Shown here piece by piece: positions 44,448 to 53,625 of a stretch of 64,000 nt of DNA. The position numbers were made by a program, and so were the translations under genes. How positions within the stretch are numbered: position 1 is the first letter of the stretch; each line of letters opens with the position of its first letter. The notes below the pieces were generated by a model, which did no database searches, was not told the origin of the DNA, and was given only the letters and a program-made list of their open reading frames with translations. The DNA comes from an uncultured Formosa sp. (GTDB lineage Bacteria > Bacteroidota > Bacteroidia > Flavobacteriales > Flavobacteriaceae): contig NZ_CANMTH010000003.1 of the NCBI RefSeq assembly GCF_947500765.1, forward strand, positions 310,001 to 374,000. The letters are read 5' to 3'.

Positions 44448-46382
44448 ATGAGTGAAATACATACAGAGGCAGACCAAGATAACGGACATTGTTGTGGTAG
44501 TGCTCACTGTCATACACAGAAATCTTCAGACAAAAATGTCTACCTGCCTGCTATAATTAGTTTTCTTTTATTAACCATTGGCTTGTCTCTCGATTATTTT
44601 AATATGCCTTTTTTTAAGAATCCAATTCGATTAATTTGGTTTACTGCAGCTTATATTCCGGTAGGATTACCTGTATTGAAAACAAGTTGGGAAAGCATTA
44701 AACACGGCGAATTTTTTACAGAATTCTTTTTAATGACTATCGCTACTTTAGGAGCATTTGCTTTAGGTGAATATCCTGAAGGTGTTACCGTAATGTTGTT
44801 TTACACTATAGGCGAATTATTTCAAGACGCAGCAGTAAGTAAAGCAAAAGGAAATATACAAAGTTTGTTAGATGTACGTCCTAAAGAAGCAAACGTTTTT
44901 AGAAATGGTACTGTAAAATCTGTAGCACCTGAGATGGTTTCTATAGGTGAAATAATTCAAATTCGAGTAGGAGAGAAGGTGCCTTTAGATGGTGTATTAT
45001 TATCTAAAAAGGCTAGTTTAAACACAGCAGCTTTAACCGGAGAAAGTAAACCCGATAGTATTCTTAAAGACCAAAATGTCTTTGCAGGAAGCATTAATTT
45101 AGAAAGTGTTATAGATGTTAAAGTTACTAAAGTATTTAAAGATAGTTCTATTTCTAAAATTTTAGATTTAGTCCAGAATGCCACTGCTAGAAAATCTAAA
45201 ACAGAATTATTTATAAGAAAATTTGCTAAAGTCTATACGCCAATCGTGGTGTATTTAGCCATAGCAATTACAGTGTTACCTTATTTCTTTGTGTCAGATT
45301 ATGTATTTGGAGATTGGTTGTATCGTGCCCTAATTTTCTTAGTTATTTCTTGTCCGTGTGCTTTGGTTATTTCTATTCCGTTGGGGTATTTTGGCGGATT
45401 GGGTGCAGCTTCAAAACATGGTATTTTGTTTAAAGGCGCTTCATTTTTAGAAGCAATGAGTAGCATAAATACCTTGGTCATGGATAAAACAGGAACGGTT
45501 ACTCGGGGTGTATTTAAAATAAAAACCATTAAAGCATATGAAATAGAAGAACAAGAGTTAATGACTTATGTTATGGCCATGGAAGCAAAATCTACACATC
45601 CCATTGCACAAGCAATTCTGCTATATAACACTGAAACGAATCTAGAAGCTACAGATGTCAAGGAAATTGCAGGATATGGCTTAAGTGGTACAGTAAATGC
45701 TAAAAAAGTATTGGTTGGAAATGCAACCTTAATGAAATTGAATACTATTGAAGTGCCTAAAGAAACGGAAAACATAATAGAGTCTATTGTCATGATTGCC
45801 ATAGATAATGTGTTTGCGGGGTATATTGTAATTGCAGATGAATTAAAAGCAGATGCCAAATCAACTATTTCTAAATTGAAAGCTGTAGGTATTTCCAAAA
45901 TAAGAATGTTGTCTGGAGATAAAGATAGTATAACACAACAAATTGCTTCAGAATTAAATATTACGGAAGCCAAAGGTGGATTATTACCAGAAGATAAGTT
46001 GAATGACGTTGAAAATCTAAAGACCAATAAAGGATTGAAAATTGCCTTTATTGGAGACGGAATTAACGATGCACCTGTACTTGCAGCAAGTGATGTTGGT
46101 ATTGCTATGGGCGGATTAGGTAGTGATGTCGCTATTGAAACAGCAGATGTTATTATTCAAAACGATCAGCCTTCAAAACTAATTACAGCTATAAAAATCA
46201 GTAAATCTACGCGAGCTATTGTTTGGCAAAATATTGCTTTAGCTTTTGGTGTAAAATTAATTGTACTGATTTTAGGTGCCGGTGGACTAGCAACCATGTG
46301 GGAAGCGGTGTTTGCAGATGTTGGTGTGGCCTTTCTTGCCATTTTAAATGCGGTGAGACTACAGCGTATGCATTGGGATTAG
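44448..46382 (+). CDS. P1B-type heavy-metal ATPase (Zn/Cd/Pb type)
   Basis: The 644-residue protein has the metal-passage motif SCPCAL (Cys302, Cys304), the phosphorylation site DKTGT (Asp346), an STHPIAQ (HP) motif and GDGINDAPVL. The last helices carry NIALAFGVKLIVLIL and AVFADVGVAFLAILN, with the Lys and Asp that mark the P1B-2 (Zn/Cd/Pb) group. The N-terminus lacks a full HMA domain and instead has a short NGHCCGSAHCHTQ metal-binding run. It exports metal from the cytosol and complements the RND system upstream. Confidence 0.93.
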   Translation: MSEIHTEADQDNGHCCGSAHCHTQKSSDKNVYLPAIISFLLLTIGLSLDYFNMPFFKNPIRLIWFTAAYIPVGLPVLKTSWESIKHGEFFTEFFLMTIATLGAFALGEYPEGVTVMLFYTIGELFQDAAVSKAKGNIQSLLDVRPKEANVFRNGTVKSVAPEMVSIGEIIQIRVGEKVPLDGVLLSKKASLNTAALTGESKPDSILKDQNVFAGSINLESVIDVKVTKVFKDSSISKILDLVQNATARKSKTELFIRKFAKVYTPIVVYLAIAITVLPYFFVSDYVFGDWLYRALIFLVISCPCALVISIPLGYFGGLGAASKHGILFKGASFLEAMSSINTLVMDKTGTVTRGVFKIKTIKAYEIEEQELMTYVMAMEAKSTHPIAQAILLYNTETNLEATDVKEIAGYGLSGTVNAKKVLVGNATLMKLNTIEVPKETENIIESIVMIAIDNVFAGYIVIADELKADAKSTISKLKAVGISKIRMLSGDKDSITQQIASELNITEAKGGLLPEDKLNDVENLKTNKGLKIAFIGDGINDAPVLAASDVGIAMGGLGSDVAIETADVIIQNDQPSKLITAIKISKSTRAIVWQNIALAFGVKLIVLILGAGGLATMWEAVFADVGVAFLAILNAVRLQRMHWD

Positions 46383-46492
46383 TAAGACTGAATATATATC
46401 AATATCTTACTTAAAGTCTTAATATGTATAAACTTAATAAAGTAAAGAAAAGATGTGTTTGATGATTTTATACATTATAAATCTATAATAAA

Positions 46493-46508
46493 ATTATGCA
46501 TGCATAAT
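46493..46508. promoter_or_regulatory. 16-bp perfect palindrome before flavin oxidoreductase gene
   Basis: ATTATGCATGCATAAT is fully self-complementary and lies 10 bases before the -7 element, where a repressor would block polymerase. Confidence 0.45.
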
Positions 46509-46518
46509 AAATTTCTGT

Positions 46519-46526
46519 TATATTTG
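46519..46526 (+). promoter_or_regulatory. -7 element of flavin oxidoreductase gene
   Basis: TATATTTG fits TAnnTTTG, 22 bases before the ATG at 46549. Confidence 0.5.
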
Positions 46527-46548
46527 TTAGAACTGATAGCTTAAAATT

Positions 46549-47496
46549 ATGCAAACAAAACTAACTGAACTACTAAATATTACGCATCCTATTATTCAAG
46601 CACCTATGTTTTTAGTGTCTAATGTAGCCATGGTTACTGCGGGCATGGAAAGTGGTATTGCGGGTTGTATTCCGGCTTTAAATTATAGAACGTTACCAGA
46701 GTTAAAAACAGCAATACTAGAATTGAAAGCTGCAAAAGTAAAAGGAGGTGCGTTTGGATTTAATTTAATCGTGAATAAATCTAATATTAAATATAAAGAT
46801 CAGTTAAGTGTATTATGCGAAGTAGGTTGCGATTTTATAATTACATCTTTAGGAAGTCCAGAGGAAACGATTAAAAAGGCTCACGAAGTTGGTATTAAAG
46901 TGTTTTGTGATGTTACCGATTTAAGATTTGCTAAAAAGGTAGAAGATTTAGGTGCAGATGCTATAATTGCAGTAAATAATCAGGCCGGTGGACATCGCGG
47001 CGGATCATCACCAGAAACCTTATTAGCAGAGTTAACCAAGCATTGTAAAATTCCTGTGATTTCTGCGGGAGGTGTAGGTCGTAAAAAAGATGTAGATTAT
47101 ATGCTGAAATTAGGAGCAGCTGGAGTCTCTGTTGGGAGTCCGTTTATCGCTTCCACAGAAGCTGGTGTTACTAACGAATACAAACAAGCGTGTATAGATT
47201 ATGGTGCAAAAGATATTATCATGACTGAACGCATTTCGGGAACTCCATGTACAGTAATTAATACACCGTATGTTCAGAAAACAGGAACGACTCAGCCGTG
47301 GTATGAAAAATTACTAAACAAAAATAAGAATCTTAAAAAATGGGTAAAAATGATGCGTTTTGCTATTGGCATGAAAGCAACTGAAAATGCAGCCAAAAAA
47401 GTGACTTATAAAACGGTTTGGGTTGCAGGACCAAGTATAGAGTATACTACGTCTATACAACCTGTAAAAGAGATTGTGTATAAATTAGTAAATTAA
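46549..47496 (+). CDS. nitronate monooxygenase-like flavin oxidoreductase
   Basis: The 315-residue TIM-barrel protein matches the nitronate monooxygenase/2-nitropropane dioxygenase family: the opening HPIIQAPMFLVSN, GGAFGFNLIV, AIIAVNNQAGGHRGG with the conserved histidine, and PVISAGGVGRKKDVDYMLKLGAAGVSVGSPFIA for FMN binding. It oxidises nitronates or acts as an NAD(P)H-dependent flavin reductase. It ends two bases from the convergent GNAT. Confidence 0.9.
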   Translation: MQTKLTELLNITHPIIQAPMFLVSNVAMVTAGMESGIAGCIPALNYRTLPELKTAILELKAAKVKGGAFGFNLIVNKSNIKYKDQLSVLCEVGCDFIITSLGSPEETIKKAHEVGIKVFCDVTDLRFAKKVEDLGADAIIAVNNQAGGHRGGSSPETLLAELTKHCKIPVISAGGVGRKKDVDYMLKLGAAGVSVGSPFIASTEAGVTNEYKQACIDYGAKDIIMTERISGTPCTVINTPYVQKTGTTQPWYEKLLNKNKNLKKWVKMMRFAIGMKATENAAKKVTYKTVWVAGPSIEYTTSIQPVKEIVYKLVN

Positions 47497-47498
47497 AC

Positions 47499-48080
47499 TT
47501 AAAAAGAGTTATAATCACAAAATACAGTCGTTTTTAAAACATCCCATTCATCTTTTAATATTCCGTAAATACATGTGTCTCGTTTATATCCGTTTAGTAA
47601 ATAAATGTTCTTTCTAAGAACACCCTCTAAAGTCCCACCAATATGTTCGATAGCTTTTCTAGAACGAATGTTACGTTCATCAACTTTAAATTCAACTTTT
47701 TCAATCATTAAATTTTCAAAAGCATACTTCAGCATCAAATATTTCATGTGTTTATTTAGTCCGGTACCTTGATATTCGTAACCAATCCATGTCGATCCAA
47801 TATCTAATATTTTATTTTTAGTATCAATATTCATAAAACGTGTACAACCAGCATAAGTGTTATTTGTTTTATCGAAAACTAAAAACGGTATACATGTTTT
47901 ATGGTAATAGCCATCTACAGCAGTTTGCACATAATGTCTTAAAGCTTCTGGTGTAGAGATGTGAGAAGGAGAATATTGCACCAAATTTTGTTGACTAGCA
48001 ATAGCCATTACATGCTTATAATTACTTAAACCTAAAAGCGTGAGTTTAACACGACTATCTTCTAATTGTTGAATGTTCAT
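47499..48080 (-). CDS. GNAT acetyltransferase (RimJ/RimL-like)
   Basis: The 193-residue protein has the RimL-type pattern: LDIGSTWIGYEYQGTGLNKHMKYLMLKYAFENL, then the VDERNIRSRKAIEHIGGTLEGVLRKN end segment. It probably acetylates a small molecule or a protein amino terminus. It is cytoplasmic and divergent from the thioesterase gene. Confidence 0.9.
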   Translation of the reverse strand: MNIQQLEDSRVKLTLLGLSNYKHVMAIASQQNLVQYSPSHISTPEALRHYVQTAVDGYYHKTCIPFLVFDKTNNTYAGCTRFMNIDTKNKILDIGSTWIGYEYQGTGLNKHMKYLMLKYAFENLMIEKVEFKVDERNIRSRKAIEHIGGTLEGVLRKNIYLLNGYKRDTCIYGILKDEWDVLKTTVFCDYNSF

Positions 48081-48142
48081 AAAGAGGATGAATTTATCTG
48101 CAACTCGTTTTGTACTTTTGCATTACTAAATATACGTTTTAT

Positions 48143-48568
48143 ATGAAACCAACAAAAGAAGATGTGCTAAAACAAGCAAATGCAGCTTGTAAAAATACAT
48201 TAATGGAAACGTTGCAAATTGAAATTGTAGATTATACAGAAGATACTTTAGTCGCAAAAATGCCTGTAAATTCTAGAGTTTATCAGCCAGATGGTGTATT
48301 ACATGGTGGGGCAACTGCTGCTTTAGCAGAAAGTGTTGGCAGTTTTGCATCTCATATTTTTTTAGATACAAATGAATTCTTTGTGCGTGGTTTAGAAATT
48401 ACAGCCAATCATTTAAAAAGTGTGACTTCTGGATATGTGTATGCCACTGCATCTTTTATTCATAAAGGAAGAACGACCCAGCTTATAGATATTCGCGTAA
48501 CAGATGATGATGATCAATTAATTTCACTTTGTAAATTATCGACTATTACCTTACCTAAAAAGAAGTAA
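48143..48568 (+). CDS. hotdog-fold thioesterase (PaaI/MenI-like)
   Basis: The 141-residue protein has the hotdog motif RVYQPDGVLHGGATAALAESVGS, with the Gly-Gly-Ala and the Glu nucleophile or base of PaaI/YdiI-type enzymes. The stop codon directly abuts the menF start, so the genes are cotranscribed. DHNA-CoA hydrolysis in menaquinone synthesis is therefore the likely role (menI function), by context rather than by a diagnostic residue. The ATG at 48143 is the normal start. Confidence 0.88.
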   Translation: MKPTKEDVLKQANAACKNTLMETLQIEIVDYTEDTLVAKMPVNSRVYQPDGVLHGGATAALAESVGSFASHIFLDTNEFFVRGLEITANHLKSVTSGYVYATASFIHKGRTTQLIDIRVTDDDDQLISLCKLSTITLPKKK

Positions 48569-49687
48569 ATGCACCAAGATAATTTTTTTGAATGTCTGAA
48601 CGCTCAGTTTCAAGACGCTTTGCCTTTTGTTGCTTACAGAAAACCTAATGAATCTCGTGTAAATGCAGTGTTTCAGAATGAAGATAGGTTATATGAGACT
48701 ACAGATTTATCTGAAAGCGGTTTTGTTTTTTCGCCTTTTGATGATACATCTAAAATGATATTAATGCCTTTAAAGCACTCAGAATTGGAGTTTTGTGATG
48801 CTTTTGAAGGTGAAGGATTAATGTCTGCTAATTCTGAATTAAAATCGACTTCAGAACAGAAGGCTGAGTATATGGGGGCTATTGAAAAAGCTTTGTTGGC
48901 TATAGATGAAACTGACTTAAAAAAAGTAGTCTTATCCAGACCGGATTATGTGTCTAATGAAAATTTTCAGGTTTTTGAAGTTTTTAAACGCTTACTATCT
49001 AACTACAAAACAGCTTTTGTATATTGTTGGTATCATCCTAAAATCGGACTTTGGTTAGGAGCAACACCAGAAACGTTATTAACTATTGAAGGGCAACGTA
49101 TGTCGACTATGGCATTAGCGGGAACGCAATTATATAAAGGAAGTACAGATGTATCTTGGGGAACCAAAGAACAAGAAGAGCAACAATTTGTAACCGATTA
49201 TATTGTGTCTAACTTAGAAGCTGAGGTAGAACACGTTTCAGCTTCAGAACGCCGTACGGTTAGAGCAGGAGGCTTATTACATTTACAAACACAAATTTCT
49301 GCACGATTAAGAAAAGGACATTCTGGATTATTAGAAATTGTACGCGCTTTGCATCCTACACCAGCAGTTTGTGGTTTACCTAAAGTAGAAGCGAAAGCAT
49401 TTATTCTTGAACATGAAGGTTATAATCGTGAGTTTTATTCAGGATTTATGGGCGAGTTACATTTTAAGAAGCGTCAGACACGAAATACAAATCGTAGAAA
49501 TGTCGAGAATAATGTTTATGCAACGGTAAAATCGGTTACCAATTTATACGTGAATTTACGTTGTATGCAAGTGTTGGCAAACAAAGTCGCTTTATATGTA
49601 GGCGGTGGCATAACTAAAGATTCTAATCCCGAAGCCGAATGGGAGGAAACCGTAAGTAAAACATCTACCATGAAAAACATACTATAA
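48569..49687 (+). CDS. menF: isochorismate synthase (MenF-like)
   Basis: The 372-residue chorismate-using enzyme converts chorismate to isochorismate. Conserved pieces are KKVVLSRPDYVS, GLWLGATPETLLTIEGQRMSTMALAGTQ, EQQFVTDYIVSNLE, LHPTPAVCGLPKVEAKAFI with the catalytic acid region, and ALYVGGGITKDSNPEAEWEE. The length fits the shorter DhbC/EntC/MenF form of Bacteroidota. It abuts the thioesterase gene and precedes menD. Confidence 0.92.
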   Translation: MHQDNFFECLNAQFQDALPFVAYRKPNESRVNAVFQNEDRLYETTDLSESGFVFSPFDDTSKMILMPLKHSELEFCDAFEGEGLMSANSELKSTSEQKAEYMGAIEKALLAIDETDLKKVVLSRPDYVSNENFQVFEVFKRLLSNYKTAFVYCWYHPKIGLWLGATPETLLTIEGQRMSTMALAGTQLYKGSTDVSWGTKEQEEQQFVTDYIVSNLEAEVEHVSASERRTVRAGGLLHLQTQISARLRKGHSGLLEIVRALHPTPAVCGLPKVEAKAFILEHEGYNREFYSGFMGELHFKKRQTRNTNRRNVENNVYATVKSVTNLYVNLRCMQVLANKVALYVGGGITKDSNPEAEWEETVSKTSTMKNIL

Positions 49688-49713
49688 TCATTTTATTTGA
49701 ATTGGGCTTTTCG

Positions 49714-49721
49714 TATTTTTG
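49714..49721 (+). promoter_or_regulatory. -7 element before menD
   Basis: TATTTTTG fits TAnnTTTG, with TTTG at 49696-49699; it lies 18 bases before the menD start. Confidence 0.45.
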
Positions 49722-49739
49722 AATCGCTAAGTTTTTATA

Positions 49740-51488
49740 ATGATATACCCTAAGATTCCGCTTGCGCAAACAGTGATACAACTGTGCAAAGCCAAAAATA
49801 TTAAACACATTGTAATTTCTCCAGGAAGTAGAAATGCACCTTTAACTATAGGGTTTACACACGATCCGTTTTTTAAATGTTACAGTATTGTAGACGAGCG
49901 TTGTGCGGCATTCTTTGCATTAGGAATTGCACAACAATTAAAAGAGCCTGTAGCGGTAGCGTGTACCTCAGGAAGTGCTTTACTAAATTATTATCCAGCA
50001 ATTTCAGAAGCTTTTTTTAGTAATATTCCGTTAGTTGTATTATCTGCAGATCGTCCAGAACATATGGTTGGTATTGGAGATGGGCAAACAATTAATCAGC
50101 CTAACGTATTTCAAAATCATATTTTATATTCAGCTAACTTAAAATTAGATGTAGAAGATTTACATGAACATGATCTGAGCCATATTTTAGAGACAATCGA
50201 ACACAAAATAGAATCTGTTTTTCATCTTCAAAAAGATATTCAGGAAACCAATGAGACAGAAATAAATTTAGCTTTAAATATCTCTAAAACCAAACAAGGT
50301 CCTGTTCATATTAATATACCGTTTAACGAGCCTTTGTACGATCGTGTAGAGGAGTTAACTGTACATCCAAAAGTAATTGAAGCAGAAAAAACGTCTTTAG
50401 AAATTGATTTTGAAACGATTGAATTTTGTGCTAACGATTGGGATATCGCAGAACGAAAGTTGATTCTTGTAGGTGTAAATGGACCTAATGAAATAGAACA
50501 ACAGTATTTAGATACTTTGGCAGAAGACGATAGTGTTGTGGTCTTTACCGAATGCACATCGAATATACATCACGAAGAATTTTTTCCGAGTATAGATAAA
50601 ATAATTACACCTTTAACTAACGAGGAATTTAAAGCACTCCAGCCAGATATTCTTTTAACTTTTGGTGGTTTAATTGTATCTAAACGTATAAAAGCATTTC
50701 TTAGAAACTACAAGCCAAAACAACATTGGCATATAGGAACGCATAAAGCTAACGATACATTCTTTAGTTTAACTAAACACTTCAAAACCACATCTAATCA
50801 ATTCTTTAAACAATTATTAGAGCGTACAACAGTTGTAGATAGTGGTTATAAAACATATTGGAGTGAAATACAATTATTTCGAAGTGTAAAACATATGTCT
50901 TATGTGAAAAATAGTGTGTATAGTGATTTTAAGGTTTTTGATTTGCTTCTTAAAACACTAAGAAAAAACTCTGTTTTACAACTAGGTAATAGTTCTAGCA
51001 TTCGCTATTCTCAATTATTTAATTTGCCATATGATGTTCATGTGTTTTGTAATCGAGGTACCAGCGGTATAGACGGAAGTACATCTACAGCCATAGGGTG
51101 TGCAAGTGTAAACAAAAAACCAGTTACTTTTATTTCTGGTGATTTAAGCTTTTTTTACGATAGTAATGCCTTGTGGAATAACTATATACCTGCTAATTTT
51201 AGAATTATTATTATAAATAATGAAGGTGGTGGAATTTTTAGAATTTTACCAGGACATAAAGACACCGATAATTTTGATTATTTCTTTGAAACGAAGCATC
51301 ATTTAACGGCTAAACAATTGGCAGAAATGTATAAGTTCGACTATCATACAGCATCTAATGAGAATGAATTAATCTCTGAATTAGATACGTTTTATTCAGA
51401 ATCTGTATCGCCTAAATTATTAGAAATTTTCACACCTTCAACTATAAACGACAGTGTTTTAATAGATTATTTTAAAGCTTTAAAATAA
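49740..51488 (+). CDS. menD: SEPHCHC synthase (MenD)
   Basis: The 582-residue thiamine-diphosphate enzyme adds the succinic semialdehyde unit from 2-oxoglutarate to isochorismate. It opens with IKHIVISPGSRNAPLTIGF and VDERCAAFFALGIAQ, and carries the diphosphate-binding region GNSSSIRYSQLF and RGTSGIDGSTSTAIGCA with SGDLSFFYDSNALW and NNEGGGIFRILPG. The length and order are normal. It is the third menaquinone gene of the cluster. Confidence 0.95.
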   Translation: MIYPKIPLAQTVIQLCKAKNIKHIVISPGSRNAPLTIGFTHDPFFKCYSIVDERCAAFFALGIAQQLKEPVAVACTSGSALLNYYPAISEAFFSNIPLVVLSADRPEHMVGIGDGQTINQPNVFQNHILYSANLKLDVEDLHEHDLSHILETIEHKIESVFHLQKDIQETNETEINLALNISKTKQGPVHINIPFNEPLYDRVEELTVHPKVIEAEKTSLEIDFETIEFCANDWDIAERKLILVGVNGPNEIEQQYLDTLAEDDSVVVFTECTSNIHHEEFFPSIDKIITPLTNEEFKALQPDILLTFGGLIVSKRIKAFLRNYKPKQHWHIGTHKANDTFFSLTKHFKTTSNQFFKQLLERTTVVDSGYKTYWSEIQLFRSVKHMSYVKNSVYSDFKVFDLLLKTLRKNSVLQLGNSSSIRYSQLFNLPYDVHVFCNRGTSGIDGSTSTAIGCASVNKKPVTFISGDLSFFYDSNALWNNYIPANFRIIIINNEGGGIFRILPGHKDTDNFDYFFETKHHLTAKQLAEMYKFDYHTASNENELISELDTFYSESVSPKLLEIFTPSTINDSVLIDYFKALK

Positions 51489-51536
51489 TTATATTTGGCA
51501 CCATTAACTTTTAGTAAATACAACAACTAATATTAT

Positions 51537-51544
51537 TACCTTTG
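51537..51544 (+). promoter_or_regulatory. -7 element with almost no leader
   Basis: TACCTTTG fits TAnnTTTG and ends four bases before the ATG at 51549, suggesting a leaderless mRNA. Confidence 0.45.
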
Positions 51545-51548
51545 TGGC

Positions 51549-52379
51549 ATGATACAATTAGGAGAATACAACACTTTAACCATTTTACGCGATACCGAAC
51601 CAGGATTGTTTTTAGGAGACGACGAAAATAACGATGTCTTATTACCAAACCGTTATGTTCCTGAAACTTTTGAGATTGGAGACGATATCGAGGTTTTTGT
51701 ATATTTAGACAACGAAGAACGCATCATTGCAACTACCGATAAACCATATATTAAAAAAGGTGATTTTGCCTTATTACGCTGTAATCAAACTAATGATTAT
51801 GGAGCATTTTTAGATTGGGGATTAGTAAAAGAATTATTTTGCCCATTCAAAGAACAAGCCTTTAAAATGAAAAAAGGAGGCTGGTATTTAGTGTATTGTT
51901 ACGAAGACGAAAAAAGTAATCGTTTGGTAGCATCTAGTAAAACTAACCATTATTTAAGTAATAAAGAATTAACTGTAGCCCCTTTTGAAGAAGTAGACTT
52001 GATTGTTTCGCATCCTTCGGAAATTGGAATGAATGTTATTGTGAATAAAATTCACAGCGGACTGATTTTTAAAGATGATATTTTCCAAGACTTAAGTGTT
52101 GGTGATAGATTAAAAGGAATCGTGAAAAAAGTACGCCCTGATAATAAGTTAGATATTATGTTAGGTAAAATTGGCTATAGAAGTATAGAACCTAATGCCG
52201 ATTTAATTATGAAAGAATTAGAAGATAACAGTGGTTACCTTAATTTAACAGATAAATCTGCACCTGAAGCCATTAAAGACACCTTACAAATGAGTAAAAA
52301 GAACTTTAAGAAAGCGGTAGGAACATTATACAAAAAGCGTTTAATTGAAATTAAAGAAGATGGTATTTATCTTGTTTAG
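51549..52379 (+). CDS. S1-domain RNA-binding protein (CvfB-like)
   Basis: The 276-residue protein begins MIQLGEYNTLTILRDTEPG, as in the CvfB family. It has S1-like folds (KGDFALLRCNQTNDYGAFLDWGLVKELFCP and VGDRLKGIVKKVRPDNKLDIML) and a C-terminal winged helix (APEAIKDTLQMSKKNFKKAVGTLYKKRLIEI). It binds RNA and probably influences gene expression. It sits between menD and menB without functional connection, and its own terminator follows. Confidence 0.9.
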   Translation: MIQLGEYNTLTILRDTEPGLFLGDDENNDVLLPNRYVPETFEIGDDIEVFVYLDNEERIIATTDKPYIKKGDFALLRCNQTNDYGAFLDWGLVKELFCPFKEQAFKMKKGGWYLVYCYEDEKSNRLVASSKTNHYLSNKELTVAPFEEVDLIVSHPSEIGMNVIVNKIHSGLIFKDDIFQDLSVGDRLKGIVKKVRPDNKLDIMLGKIGYRSIEPNADLIMKELEDNSGYLNLTDKSAPEAIKDTLQMSKKNFKKAVGTLYKKRLIEIKEDGIYLV

Positions 52380-52400
52380 TTTTTAATACTTTATAAAATA

Positions 52401-52436
52401 AAAAAAGCCTCTTAATTTTAATTAAGAGGCTTTTTT
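52401..52436. terminator. bidirectional terminator between convergent genes
   Basis: A 16-bp stem including GCCTCTTAAT/ATTAAGAGGC, with A6 and T6 flanks and a 4-base loop, separates the S1 gene from the peptidase gene. Confidence 0.92.
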
Positions 52437-52457
52437 GTGTCTTAAACTTAATATTTA

Positions 52458-53573
52458 TTACAAGTTTAAATCTTTTTTAATAGAGCGCGATAAAGCATCT
52501 TTATGTACCATAATAGAAATGGTTTTTAACTTAAAATAGGCTTCACTCATGTAAACATATCCGTCGTTAGACACGTTCTCAGAATTTCCTCCCCAAGAGT
52601 TTTTAACCTTATAGTACGTATTTCCTTTTTGGTCTTTTACTAAACCTACAATATGCATTAAGTGATCGTCTGTAGTATCAAAGTTTTCAAATTCTTTCTG
52701 GCGGTATTCTGGAGTCACATTTAATTCCTTTTCAATCTTTTTTAAAGCCGATTGATAGTCCTTTTCATCTTTAGGCATTACAGCTACGCCGTATTTAGAA
52801 GAGAACGTTTTTTCACTAACATCGCAATCTAATGCTATAGTGAATCCGTTTTTAAGTGCATCATTAGTAATATCTACTAATTCATCTAATTCAACATTAT
52901 AAAAACTTCCGTTAGAGAAGTTATCAGGGACATCTAATATAAAAGAACTATTATATGGTTTGTGTGTGAAAGACGTAATTGTAACATAATTACTTGCTTT
53001 TAAACCTGTCATTTCAAAAAAGGTTTGTGGAGTATAAGACACACCTTCGTAAGTGAAATTTGTAACAACTTTTCCTAATTTATTATCTAAAACGTTAGAA
53101 ACATCTGTTTTCCAGTTTCCATCGTAAGTTTTAGGGTTTTTAATGTAACTGTCTAAAATTGTTTTTAATGCTCCAACTATTTCAGAGTGATCGTATGTTT
53201 TTTCACGTTTTAATAGTCCTGTATAGACTTCGTTAGGCACTAAACCATGAGCATCCATACTGTTTATTACGTCGTGTGCCAATCCGCCTTCGCTAAATTG
53301 CGCTTTACCTTGGCGCATAACATAGTTCCAAGATTTAACAGGATATGTTTCCCTAACATTATACATTTCAGATAAATCGATATGTTTATTAGTGGTTCTT
53401 AAAATTTCACTTTCAAGAAAAGATGTTGTAGAAAAACTCCAACACGTCCCTGTATTACCTTGATTTAAAACATCTAAAGCGCCTAGATCTATTTTAGTTT
53501 CAAATTTATAAGACTGAGCAATACTAACAGCTGTGAAAGCTAATAGTAGTAAGAAAATACTATATTTTTTCAT
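52458..53573 (-). CDS. exported C1-family cysteine peptidase (bleomycin hydrolase-like)
   Basis: The 371-residue protein has a signal peptide (FLLLLAFTAVSIAQ) and the papain-type catalytic set: QGNTGTCWSFSTTSFLESE with the Cys, a His in DDHLMHIVGLV, and the Asn in VKNSWGGNS. The long insertion between Cys and His is typical of bleomycin hydrolase/PepC-type enzymes, here exported. The ATG at 53573 begins the signal peptide. It faces the menB gene and interrupts the menaquinone cluster on the other strand. Confidence 0.88.
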   Translation of the reverse strand: MKKYSIFLLLLAFTAVSIAQSYKFETKIDLGALDVLNQGNTGTCWSFSTTSFLESEILRTTNKHIDLSEMYNVRETYPVKSWNYVMRQGKAQFSEGGLAHDVINSMDAHGLVPNEVYTGLLKREKTYDHSEIVGALKTILDSYIKNPKTYDGNWKTDVSNVLDNKLGKVVTNFTYEGVSYTPQTFFEMTGLKASNYVTITSFTHKPYNSSFILDVPDNFSNGSFYNVELDELVDITNDALKNGFTIALDCDVSEKTFSSKYGVAVMPKDEKDYQSALKKIEKELNVTPEYRQKEFENFDTTDDHLMHIVGLVKDQKGNTYYKVKNSWGGNSENVSNDGYVYMSEAYFKLKTISIMVHKDALSRSIKKDLNL

Positions 53574-53625
53574 TATGAAGTAAGGGTTTATGTAAAATGA
53601 TTTATTTTTGGCTAAAATAAGAAAA

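Noticed and set aside
45566..46027. 153-codon minus-strand frame inside the P-type ATPase gene
   Set aside because: Antisense shadow of a conserved coding region.
46381..46421. Terminator after the P-type ATPase gene
   Set aside because: AAGACT/AGTCTT and AGTAAG/CTTACT arms compete, and no T-run follows.
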